The notes beneath the pieces are model-generated. The model did not search any database and was not told the origin of the DNA. It saw only the letters and a program-made list of their open reading frames with translations. Positions 1-7,879 of a DNA stretch of 37,824 bases are shown here, one piece after another. The DNA is from Acidimicrobiaceae bacterium (lineage in GTDB: Bacteria; Actinomycetota; Acidimicrobiia; Acidimicrobiales; RAAP-2). The first letter of the stretch is position 1, and each line of letters opens with the position of its first letter. The DNA lies in assembly GCA_947455165.1 (NCBI GenBank), contig CANGMP010000009.1, positions 1-37,824 of the forward strand, written 5' to 3'. Made by a program: the position numbers and the translations under genes.

Positions 1-321
1 GGTGAGGACACTCTCGATGCAGATCTCGTCTTGCTAGCGGCCGGGTTTGTCGGTCCCGAGATTGACCAACTTGCCACGTTGCCTCGCGACGGTCGACAAC
101 ACATCAGTGTCAACGAGATCTGGCTAAGCCTTGAAGGCGACGGCAGCGATGCACCCGTCTTCGCCGCCGGCGACGCGGTTCGTGGACAGAGCTTGATTGT
201 CTGGGCAATTGCCGAAGGGCGCTCGGTGGCCGCTGCGGTGCACGCCTATTTGGCGCCCGACGCACCGGCTCTGCCGGCACCGCTTGCGCCATACGAGAAG
301 AGCTGGGAATCCGGCTTCTAG
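1..321 (+). CDS. gltD: glutamate synthase small subunit, C-terminal fragment (cut by window start)
   Basis: Frame 1 is open from the first base to the TAG at 319-321, giving 106 residues of the C-terminus; the start lies outside the window. The visible part has the closing segment of the NADPH/FAD oxidoreductase subunit of glutamate synthase: a [11 protein letters not shown] stretch and then an [20 protein letters not shown] stretch, which in this family closes the FAD site (GD motif). Known role: the small subunit passes electrons from NADPH to the large subunit, which makes glutamate from glutamine and 2-oxoglutarate. The large-subunit gene would be expected upstream, outside the window. 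Related two-dinucleotide-domain oxidoreductases share this end, so GltD is very likely but not certain. Confidence 0.85.
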   Translation, partial: GEDTLDADLVLLAAGFVGPEIDQLATLPRDGRQHISVNEIWLSLEGDGSDAPVFAAGDAVRGQSLIVWAIAEGRSVAAAVHAYLAPDAPALPAPLAPYEKSWESGF

Positions 322-375
322 CCTCTCCTTCGTTTGTATCATTGGACAGTTGGTTCATAGCCCTGGGGGGACGCC

Positions 376-1992
376 ATGAAGAGCACAATGCAAGATTCTC
401 CGTTGCTTATTAGCAACTTGGTTCGCCACGGTGAGTGGCTGTACGCCGACAAGAAGGTCTTCACCGTTCACGCCGACCGTGTCCAAGAGGCCACCTTCTA
501 CGAGATCTCCAAGCGAGCCGAGCGTTTGGCTCGAGCCCTTCAGAAACTGGGTATCGGTGAGGGCGACCGAGTGGGCACCTTCCAATGGAACAACCAGAGT
601 CACATGGAGTCTTACCTGGCCGTCCCTTCAATGGGTGCCGTGCTGCACACGCTGAACATTCGCCTGTTTCCCGATCAGCTCGCCTACGTCATCAACCACG
701 CTGAAGACAAGGTCATCATCGTTGATGGTTCGCTGATTCCTGCCTTGGCCAAGATCAAGGATGAAATCAAGGGAGTCAAGCACTTCATCGTTTCAGGCCC
801 CGGTGACCGTGACTTATTGGGCGAGACACTCGACTACGACGAACTTGTCGCCTCCGAAGAGCCTGGTTTTGTCTGGCCCGATTTCGACGAGCGCAACGCC
901 GCGGCGATGTGTTACACCTCGGGCACTACCGGTAACCCCAAGGGCGTTGTGTACTCACACCGCTCAACGTGGCTGCACTCGCTGGCCTCAATGTCCAGCA
1001 ACTCAATTGGCCTCTCGGAGCGCGATCGAGTTTTGTTGATCGTTCCGATGTTCCACGTAAACGCCTGGGGAGTTGCCTACACGGCCTTCTTCAGCGGATG
1101 CGAAATCATCATGCCCCAGATGTTCTTGCAGGGTGAGCCGATTTTGAACATGACCAAAACGCTTCGGCCCACCATCGCCCTCGGTGTTCCAACAATCTGG
1201 AACGACGTGTTGCGCGCCGCCGAGGCCGATCCGACCGCCGATCTTTCGAGCCTGCGTGGCATCCTTTGCGGGGGCGCCGCTGTACCTCGCTCGATGATCG
1301 AGGCCTTCCGTGAACGCTTTGACCTCGACGTAATTCAAGGTTGGGGTATGACCGAGACCAGCCCGCTGGCCGCCGTCTCCATCCCGCCGTTTGGAACCGA
1401 CCCCGCCCGTGACACCGACTACCGAGTCAAGGCGGGCCGCATCGTTGGTGGTGTTCAGATCCGCACAATCGGCGAAGACGGACAAGAGCTCCCACGTGAC
1501 GGCCAGTCAGTCGGTGAGTTCGAAATTCGCGGCCCGTGGATCACGGGTTCGTACTTCGGTGTTGAAGACGACGAGAAGTTCCACGATGGCTGGCTGCGAA
1601 CCGGCGACGTCGGTTCGCTAGACGCCGAAGGCTTCATGGTGATTTCTGACCGTAGCAAGGACGTCATTAAGTCGGGTGGCGAGTGGATTTCCTCTGTCGA
1701 ACTTGAGAATGAGGTCATTGCCCACCCCGACGTGTTTGAAGCCGCGGTTGTCGCCGTGCCGGATGCCCGCTGGGATGAGCGCCCTATGTGCTGCGTGGTT
1801 CGCAAGCCCGGTTCAACCGTCACCTTCGAGGAGATTCGCAGCTTCTTGGAGCCGCGTATCGCCAAATGGTGGATGCCGGAACGCTGGTGCTTTATCGATG
1901 TCGTTCCCAAGACCAGTGTTGGCAAGTTCGACAAGAAGGTTCTTCGCGCCCAATATGCCGCCGGAGAACTTGACGTCACGACCTTTGGGTAG
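376..1992 (+). CDS. fadD: medium/long-chain fatty acid-CoA ligase (AMP-forming)
   Basis: This 538-residue protein belongs to the ANL adenylate-forming family. It carries the P-loop-like motif YTSGTTGNPKG at residues 180-190, the QGWGMTETSP motif in the middle, the TGD and DRSKDVIKSGGEW motifs of the hinge, and the C-terminal catalytic lysine (about K517) in KTSVGKFDKK. It should activate a carboxylic acid, probably a medium or long-chain fatty acid, with ATP and CoA; the exact substrate cannot be read from sequence. The ATG at 376 is preceded by a run of six G at about 365-370, an acceptable ribosome binding site. It is followed after 2 bases by a small gene and may be cotranscribed with it. 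Confidence 0.9.
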   Translation: MKSTMQDSPLLISNLVRHGEWLYADKKVFTVHADRVQEATFYEISKRAERLARALQKLGIGEGDRVGTFQWNNQSHMESYLAVPSMGAVLHTLNIRLFPDQLAYVINHAEDKVIIVDGSLIPALAKIKDEIKGVKHFIVSGPGDRDLLGETLDYDELVASEEPGFVWPDFDERNAAAMCYTSGTTGNPKGVVYSHRSTWLHSLASMSSNSIGLSERDRVLLIVPMFHVNAWGVAYTAFFSGCEIIMPQMFLQGEPILNMTKTLRPTIALGVPTIWNDVLRAAEADPTADLSSLRGILCGGAAVPRSMIEAFRERFDLDVIQGWGMTETSPLAAVSIPPFGTDPARDTDYRVKAGRIVGGVQIRTIGEDGQELPRDGQSVGEFEIRGPWITGSYFGVEDDEKFHDGWLRTGDVGSLDAEGFMVISDRSKDVIKSGGEWISSVELENEVIAHPDVFEAAVVAVPDARWDERPMCCVVRKPGSTVTFEEIRSFLEPRIAKWWMPERWCFIDVVPKTSVGKFDKKVLRAQYAAGELDVTTFG

Positions 1993-1994
1993 GC

Positions 1995-2183
1995 ATGGAC
2001 CACGCTGAACTGGCCGAACTTATGGGCCTGCTCGAGTCAATCGCGAATCGGCTGACCGATATGACCTACATGGCGCTGCGAGAGCAGGCCGAAGGCAATA
2101 CGGAGTTCAAGGAGCAGGAGCGCATGCTCAGCTCAGCACGGCGCTCGGTGATCAAAGCTTCGCAAACCCTACGAGGTCTCTAG
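1995..2183 (+). CDS. small helical protein of unknown function
   Basis: A 62-residue acidic-to-neutral protein that looks entirely helical, with a pattern rich in Glu, Leu, Arg and Ala. There is no signal peptide or membrane segment. The ATG lies 2 bases after the fadD stop, so translation is probably coupled and the gene is likely in the fadD transcript. Its TAG stop at 2181-2183 overlaps the stop codon of the opposing LOG-family gene. I do not recognise the family. Tight spacing and a plausible protein-like composition argue that it is real. Confidence 0.6.
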   Translation: MDHAELAELMGLLESIANRLTDMTYMALREQAEGNTEFKEQERMLSSARRSVIKASQTLRGL

Positions 2184-3202
2184 ATCACCCAGCTGTTGAT
2201 GACGTCGATGAGGTGGCGAACTTCGCCGTAGCTTCGACGATCAAAGGCGAACGCAATGCGAGCAAGATCCAGCTCATCGCTTGAGGACCGCTCGGCCGGC
2301 GTCGGTTCAATCACGTCAATGGTGCCCTCGGTCAACATCTGGGCAAATTCAGCACGGATTGCCTCGAGTTGCTCCGTCGTGGGTGGCTGATGCATTCTGA
2401 TGACCATCGTGGTTCCCACCATACGAACTGAGTGGTAGTTGCGATAGAAGCCGAGAATCTCGTTCACTGCGTCATCTTCATTGGTGACCACAGTGAAGAA
2501 GCGATCATCGAGTTCGCTCACGTACCCATCGGCCATGACGCGAGACGTAACGAAGTGAAGCCATTCGCTCCAGAAGGTGCCATCGGGCGTGTCGATCAAC
2601 ACCACAGGTGCCGGGACCGCCTTGCCCGTTTGCAGCAGGGTCAGGAGCTCGAAACACTCATCGAGCGTTCCAAACCCACCGGGGAAGATTGCAAATCCCT
2701 TGGATTCCTTCGTGAGCGCGACTTTTCGAGTGAAGAAGTATCGCATCTCGACGAGTTTGACGTCGGAGGCAATGAACTCATTAGCCCCTTGCTCGAAAGG
2801 CAGCCGGATATTTACGCCAAAGGAGTGCTCTCGACCGGCGCCTTCAATACCGGCGGCCATGATCCCTGGTCCGGCACCGGTAATTACCATCCAACCCTTT
2901 TCAGCGAGGAGTCGTGCCGTTCGGCGAGTCAGGTCATAGAGCGGATGATCGGACTTGGTTCGCGCAGAGCCGAAGATTGTGACCTTGGGAATGGCGCGAT
3001 ACGGGGCAAAGACCTCAAATGCCTCAACCAGCTCCGCCAAGGCCGTTTCCGCAATCTTCAAGTCGAGCGTGTCGGGGTCTTGCTCGGCAAGCATCACGAC
3101 GTTTTGTAGGAGTGAGGCGAGTAGTTCTCGACGTTGCCGTGACTGGGGTCGGGCAGTCGTGATGGCCTGCAGGAGAGCGGTGAGCTCAGCGTCGTGGGTC
3201 AC
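2180..3202 (-). CDS. LOG-family protein (TIGR00730-like phosphoribohydrolase), long form
   Basis: This 340-residue protein has the LOG / 'lysine decarboxylase-like' fold. Visible motifs are FGSARTKSDHPLY (about 77-89), the nucleotide-binding ITGAGPGIMAA (about 108-117), FTRK (157-160) and the signature PGGFGTLDE (174-182), which holds the catalytic Glu. Known LOG enzymes release the base from nucleoside 5'-monophosphates such as cytokinin nucleotides; the true bacterial substrate is often unknown. It is longer than the roughly 190-residue core enzymes, with about 70 extra residues at the N-terminus and about 90 at the C-terminus. The GTG start overlaps the fbiC stop (GTGA), so it is the last gene of the tkt-tal-pgi-fbiC operon. 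Confidence 0.85.
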   Translation of the reverse strand: MTHDAELTALLQAITTARPQSRQRRELLASLLQNVVMLAEQDPDTLDLKIAETALAELVEAFEVFAPYRAIPKVTIFGSARTKSDHPLYDLTRRTARLLAEKGWMVITGAGPGIMAAGIEGAGREHSFGVNIRLPFEQGANEFIASDVKLVEMRYFFTRKVALTKESKGFAIFPGGFGTLDECFELLTLLQTGKAVPAPVVLIDTPDGTFWSEWLHFVTSRVMADGYVSELDDRFFTVVTNEDDAVNEILGFYRNYHSVRMVGTTMVIRMHQPPTTEQLEAIRAEFAQMLTEGTIDVIEPTPAERSSSDELDLARIAFAFDRRSYGEVRHLIDVINSWVI

Positions 3203-5463
3203 AAGCGACCGTAGAGGGTGTTACGTTGCGCGAGAGGGCGCCCCAGGGGCTCTACGAGGCCCTGCAGTGTGGCGACGTCCATCTCTTGGCCGTGGGCCGC
3301 TCCGGCTGCCCTCGAGATGTTTTCGTCCATCAAGGTGCCACCAAGGTCGTTGGCGCCAGCTTGCAAAATTGCACGGCTGCCTTCGATTCCCAGCTTCACC
3401 CAGCTGACTTGAACGTTGTTAATTTCATTGGCGTAGTGGAGTCGAGCCACGGCGTGCATCAAGAGCGTCTCTCGGAACGTCGGGCCCTTGCGACTCTTGC
3501 CTCGCAAGAAAATTGGAGTCGCCATGTGAACAAAGGGGAGTGGGACAAATTCCGTGAAGCCGTGTGTCTTTTTTTGCAGCTCCCGAGTGGCGATGAGGTG
3601 CTTGGCCCAGCTCTCGGGTGACTCGACGGCGCCGAACATGATGGTCACGTTTGAATTAAGCCCAACACTGTGGGCCGCTTCATGGACATCCAGCCACTGC
3701 TGGGTATTGATCTTGTCGGGACAGAGAATCTCTCGCACGGGATCATGCAAAATCTCGGCCGCCGTACCGGGCAATGTCTTGAGTCCGGCTGCCTTCAGTC
3801 GGGTCAGATAGTCAACCAGAGACTGCTCGCTACGGCGGGCGCCCTCAAACACTTCGAGGGCGCTGAAGGCGTGAATGTGAATGTCCGGTGCGCCAGCTTT
3901 CACTGCGGCAATGACATCCACGTAGTACTCGCCATCAAATTTGGGATGAATTCCACCCTGGAGGCAGACTTCCGTTGCACCCTTGGCGGCTGCTTCCTGC
4001 ACCCGCTCAGAGATCTCTTCGAGGGTCAAGAGGTAGGGGTCGCCTCTCAAATTCAACGAAAGCGGACCCTTGGAAAATGCGCAGAACTTGCATTTGAAGG
4101 TGCAGACGTTGGTGTAGTTGATGTTGCGATTAATGACGAACGTGACGTCATCACCCACAAGTTCGTGCCGGAGGGCGTCGGCCCGTTCCGCCAGCGCGTT
4201 TACGCTCGAGCCGCGGGCATTAAAGAGGGCCACTAGGTCGTGCTCGTCAAACTCGTATCCGGGCTCGTAGGCATTCAGGATGCTCTCGACGATGCCTCGG
4301 GCCGGACCAGGAGTGAGCGTTGGTGGATGTGATTCGCCGCCGGAGAACCATTCGTCGTCGCGACGATGGCCGTGCACGTTGGCTAGGGCAAGCACCGAAG
4401 GGCGCACTTGACTGTCTAAGAACTGTTCGGTCTGCCACGCGGGATAGACCGTCAGACGGGGCGCCAAAAACAGCCCGGCTGCCTCGACCTGCTCGCCCAG
4501 GGTCGCCACCGCTGGCCAGGCGCGCTCAGGGTTGACGTGATCGGCCGTAACGGGAGAGATGCCACCAAAGTCGTCAATACCGAAGGCCAAAAGGGCCGCG
4601 GGGTTGTCGCTCAGGTTTGGTGGGGCCTGGAGGTGGATATCGGTTGGCAACAGCAAGCGGGCGACGGCAATAGTCCAATGGAACTCTTCGTCATCGGCCG
4701 CTGGCCAGTCCGCCATGGCCGTTCGGGCCTTCGGGAGGAAGTTCTGGATGATGACTTCCTGAACGTGGCCGTATCGTTTGTGGCTGTCCGCAATGGCCTT
4801 GAGGGCTACCAGGCGGTCTTTACGACTCTCACCGATACCAACCAAGAGACCTGTCGTGAATGGTATCGACAACTCCCCAGCGGCCCTGAGTGTTGCCAGC
4901 CGCCGGGTTGGGGTCTTATCTGGAGCTAGTCGGTGGGCCTCGAGAGGACGCAGCGACTCGAGCATCATGCCCTGAGAAGCCGAGACACTTCGCAACTGTT
5001 CGAGTTCGTAAGGAAAGAGTGCTCCGGCGTTGGCGTGAGGCAACATGCCAGTGGTGTGCAGAATCGTCCGGGCGATTTCGGCCACGTAGTCAACGGTCGA
5101 ACGAAAGCCGTGGGCTGCCAACCACCGAGCTGCATCGTCGTAGCGAAGTTCGGGTCGCTCGCCCAGCGTCAACAGGGCTTCAGTTACCCCGGCGGCGAGC
5201 CCTTGCTCAACAACTTCCATCACTTCTTCTATCCCCATGTACGGAGAGGGGAGATGGGCCGGTGGTTGGGCAAAGGTGCAGTAGCCACAGCGGTCTCGAC
5301 AGAGTTTGGTCAACGGGATAAATACCTTTGGCGAATACGTGACCACCTCGCCGAAAAGCTTGCGCGCCAGCGCGTAGGCCGCGGGGGCCAGCTCGGCCGA
5401 TGTCGCGCCGAGAAGGGCCTGTGACGTTTCGTCCAGTGTGGCCGCGGTGGTGACGTCACTCAT
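3199..5463 (-). CDS. fbiC: 7,8-didemethyl-8-hydroxy-5-deazariboflavin synthase (fused CofG-CofH)
   Basis: A 754-residue two-domain radical SAM protein. The CofG-like half carries a CxxxCxxC cluster motif at C55, C59 and C62 (CRDRCGYC), and the CofH-like half a second one at about C454, C458 and C461 (CTFKCKFC). Together the two halves make the FO chromophore of coenzyme F420 from tyrosine and a pyrimidine precursor. The fused form is typical of actinobacteria. I choose the ATG at 5461-5463: an AAGG sits 9 bases before it, whereas the in-frame TTG nine bases upstream directly abuts that AAGG. The gene begins 11 bases after the pgi stop and overlaps the next gene by 4 bases. Its presence implies that the organism makes F420. 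Confidence 0.95.
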   Translation of the reverse strand: MSDVTTAATLDETSQALLGATSAELAPAAYALARKLFGEVVTYSPKVFIPLTKLCRDRCGYCTFAQPPAHLPSPYMGIEEVMEVVEQGLAAGVTEALLTLGERPELRYDDAARWLAAHGFRSTVDYVAEIARTILHTTGMLPHANAGALFPYELEQLRSVSASQGMMLESLRPLEAHRLAPDKTPTRRLATLRAAGELSIPFTTGLLVGIGESRKDRLVALKAIADSHKRYGHVQEVIIQNFLPKARTAMADWPAADDEEFHWTIAVARLLLPTDIHLQAPPNLSDNPAALLAFGIDDFGGISPVTADHVNPERAWPAVATLGEQVEAAGLFLAPRLTVYPAWQTEQFLDSQVRPSVLALANVHGHRRDDEWFSGGESHPPTLTPGPARGIVESILNAYEPGYEFDEHDLVALFNARGSSVNALAERADALRHELVGDDVTFVINRNINYTNVCTFKCKFCAFSKGPLSLNLRGDPYLLTLEEISERVQEAAAKGATEVCLQGGIHPKFDGEYYVDVIAAVKAGAPDIHIHAFSALEVFEGARRSEQSLVDYLTRLKAAGLKTLPGTAAEILHDPVREILCPDKINTQQWLDVHEAAHSVGLNSNVTIMFGAVESPESWAKHLIATRELQKKTHGFTEFVPLPFVHMATPIFLRGKSRKGPTFRETLLMHAVARLHYANEINNVQVSWVKLGIEGSRAILQAGANDLGGTLMDENISRAAGAAHGQEMDVATLQGLVEPLGRPLAQRNTLYGRL

Positions 5464-5474
5464 TGGTGGCAACC

Positions 5475-6755
5475 TTAGTGAAAGAGGCGACCCAATTGCT
5501 CAACGTTGGCACACTCGGTTCTGATGATGTTGCGACCGGCGTTGGCCAGCACACGGGCGTCGCCACGAGCCTGGGCGTAGAGCAGGTCCTGAAAGGCGTA
5601 GTTGCGCCCTTGGATCCGTTCAGGGGCCACCGAAGGACGAACGACGACCTGCAGAAATCGCAGGTTGGCACTGCCGCCCTTATGGATCTGACCCGTGGAG
5701 TGGAGATAACGAGGACCCAGTCCGGCCGAGACGCTGACACCGGCGCTAGCGAGCCGAGCGCGTAGTGCGCTGACTTCAGGCGCAGCTTCGAGTGGACCAA
5801 AGACTTGAAGTACGAGGGGTTGAGTCGACTCACTAAACCAAGCCTCAAGCTCATCGGGATTAGCAAAATCGTCGGCGGTAGGTGCGGCCAGTTCGGCGAA
5901 CGTCTGGCGCTTGGCCGCCTCAACATCGGGCTGGCGGAACGGGTCCACCTGGAGAGCCACGCAAACGCCGACAGTAAAGGCGTGCGTCCGTTGCGCGTGC
6001 GCCACGACGTCACGAATGGCTCTGTTTGATCCAGCTAACGGCAATAGACCCTTGCCGTCTTTGCCAGTCGACTCAGCGAGAAGCTGTTCTTCCCAGAGTG
6101 CCGTGAACGATGAAAGTGGGTCACCCGATACGGCAACTTCGCCCCATCCCGTAGCTGGTGCGGCCGCAAAGCCCTCGCTAAACGCGTCAAGCCATTCAAC
6201 CCTGGACAGAACCGTGGCTTGTAGATCACGTGCGCCGGCCGTCACTACGGGTACGAGACCGAAGTTTGAGAGCGCCGAGAATCGTCCACCAGTCAAGGGG
6301 TCACCGTAAAAGGTGCGAAGTGACAGCGACGCGGCCAATTGATCAATAGCAGTACCGGGATCAGTGACGATGGTGATGTCAGCCTCTTCTGCGCCATGCG
6401 CCATTGCCCAAGCCAATGCGGCAATCGTTTCCACGGTGCCACCTGACTTGGAGCTGGCGATGATGTTGCGACCGGCGTAGCTCGAACGCTGCACGGTATC
6501 GGGATGGGATGTGTCGATGATCTCGAGCGACTTCAGTCCAATCTCGTGAGCAATCATTCCGGGTCCCGAGGAACTCCCGCCCATGCCCAGGAGAATTGTC
6601 TGGTCGTGACGTGGCGCTAGGGAAGTACGTAGTTGCTCGAAGCGTTCGGCCAGTTCATCTGGGTGGTGCAACCAGCCCAGCCATTGACTGGCGTCACCCA
6701 CGATGGACGTGAAGTCGCCATCAAGGATTGCTTCACCGAGGTGACGACCCGACAT
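5475..6755 (-). CDS. pgi: phosphoglucose isomerase, short form related to the Tal-Pgi fusion type
   Basis: A 426-residue SIS-fold isomerase, shorter than the roughly 550 residues of classical Pgi. It shows GMGGSSSGP (58-65), ASSKSGGTVET (100-110), the family signature GGRFSALSNFG (156-166) and a late RYLHSTGQIHKGG stretch, which resembles the Pgi half of bifunctional transaldolase/isomerase proteins. It should interconvert glucose 6-phosphate and fructose 6-phosphate in the cytosol. It starts 8 bases after the transaldolase gene, in the same order as the two halves of the known fusion, so here the pair is encoded as two separate polypeptides. The ATG start fits this close spacing. Confidence 0.88.
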   Translation of the reverse strand: MSGRHLGEAILDGDFTSIVGDASQWLGWLHHPDELAERFEQLRTSLAPRHDQTILLGMGGSSSGPGMIAHEIGLKSLEIIDTSHPDTVQRSSYAGRNIIASSKSGGTVETIAALAWAMAHGAEEADITIVTDPGTAIDQLAASLSLRTFYGDPLTGGRFSALSNFGLVPVVTAGARDLQATVLSRVEWLDAFSEGFAAAPATGWGEVAVSGDPLSSFTALWEEQLLAESTGKDGKGLLPLAGSNRAIRDVVAHAQRTHAFTVGVCVALQVDPFRQPDVEAAKRQTFAELAAPTADDFANPDELEAWFSESTQPLVLQVFGPLEAAPEVSALRARLASAGVSVSAGLGPRYLHSTGQIHKGGSANLRFLQVVVRPSVAPERIQGRNYAFQDLLYAQARGDARVLANAGRNIIRTECANVEQLGRLFH

Positions 6756-6763
6756 GGTTCGAG

Positions 6764-7879
6764 CTAGCCCTTCTGAATCTTGGAAGCGACCGTGGCGAGA
6801 AGCTCGTCGTATGAAGACACGAATGCGGCCACACCCTCATTCTCGAGCTGTGTTGTAATCGTCGCGAGATCGACGCCCTCGCCAGCCAACTCACCGAGCT
6901 GCGCAGCCAGCCGCTGACGAAGTGCCGCGTTACTCAAGCGACTCTTGGTGGCATCACCGTGATCGGCATAGGCCTCCAGTGTGGGATCGGGAAGCGTGTT
7001 GACTGACTCTTCGACCACCAACGTGTCTACGTACAGTAAGTCGGAGTAGGCCGGGTTCTTCGTTGAGGTGGATGCCCAAAGGGGTCGTTGGACTTGCGCA
7101 CCGTCGCTGAGGAGGGCCTGAAACAGCGGCGTGTCGAGCTTGGCTAAGAAAAGCTCATAGGCGGCAGCGGCCTGCGCAATGGCCGATACACCCCGCAAGG
7201 CACTGCCCTCGGGGAGCAACGGGTCAATAGCGGTGTCAACGCGCGAGATAAAGAATGACGCCACGCTGGAAATCCGTGCAATGTCATGACCATTTTCCTT
7301 GGCGGAGGCGATGCCTGCGGCAAATGCATCGAGGACCTGGTCGTAGCGAGCCAATGAAAAGATCAGCGTGACGTTGACGCTGATACCCGCGGCTAGAACT
7401 TGAGTTATGGCCGGAAGTCCGGCTTCGGTAGCCGGAATCTTGATCATCACGTTGGGTGATTCATTCAACGCTGTCGCCAAACGGATGGCCGCGGCCACGG
7501 TTCCCACGGTGTCGTGTGCCAAACGAGGTGACACCTCTAATGAAACGTAACCATCAAGGGAGCGTCGAGTACCCGACGTGAGCCCCCGCAGCGACGCCTC
7601 GTAGACCGGACGCAGAATGGCGCAGGCCTCGCGCACGTCCTCGATTGCCAAACGCTCGAAAGCTTCTTCGGGGTCACTGATGCCCAACTGGGCGATCAGA
7701 TCGTCGTACGCGCTACTTGAAGCGACGGCCTTAGCAAAGATTGAAGGGTTCGACGTGACGCCGCGAACTCCACGGTCGACAAGTCGCTGCAACGTGCCAT
7801 CGTTCAACCAGTCACGTCGGATGTTGTCGACCCAGGCACTTTGTCCATGTTCGAGATAGAGGGCATCGAGCTTGGTCAC
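6764..7879 (-). CDS. tal: transaldolase
   Basis: A 371-residue class I aldolase-fold enzyme. It has the N-terminal signature GVTSNPSIF (40-48) and the Schiff-base lysine in VMIKIPAT (K147), followed by the NVTLIFSLARYDQV strand. It moves a dihydroxyacetone unit between sedoheptulose 7-phosphate and glyceraldehyde 3-phosphate in the non-oxidative pentose phosphate pathway. The GTG start shares four bases (GTGA) with the tkt stop, so translation is probably coupled to tkt. The length matches the actinobacterial enzyme of the tkt-tal-pgi cluster. Confidence 0.93.
   Translation of the reverse strand: MTKLDALYLEHGQSAWVDNIRRDWLNDGTLQRLVDRGVRGVTSNPSIFAKAVASSSAYDDLIAQLGISDPEEAFERLAIEDVREACAILRPVYEASLRGLTSGTRRSLDGYVSLEVSPRLAHDTVGTVAAAIRLATALNESPNVMIKIPATEAGLPAITQVLAAGISVNVTLIFSLARYDQVLDAFAAGIASAKENGHDIARISSVASFFISRVDTAIDPLLPEGSALRGVSAIAQAAAAYELFLAKLDTPLFQALLSDGAQVQRPLWASTSTKNPAYSDLLYVDTLVVEESVNTLPDPTLEAYADHGDATKSRLSNAALRQRLAAQLGELAGEGVDLATITTQLENEGVAAFVSSYDELLATVASKIQKG

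Noticed and set aside
2432..3109. 225-codon open frame opposite the LOG gene
   Set aside because: It is fully antisense to a conserved enzyme. Long antisense frames are common at this codon usage.
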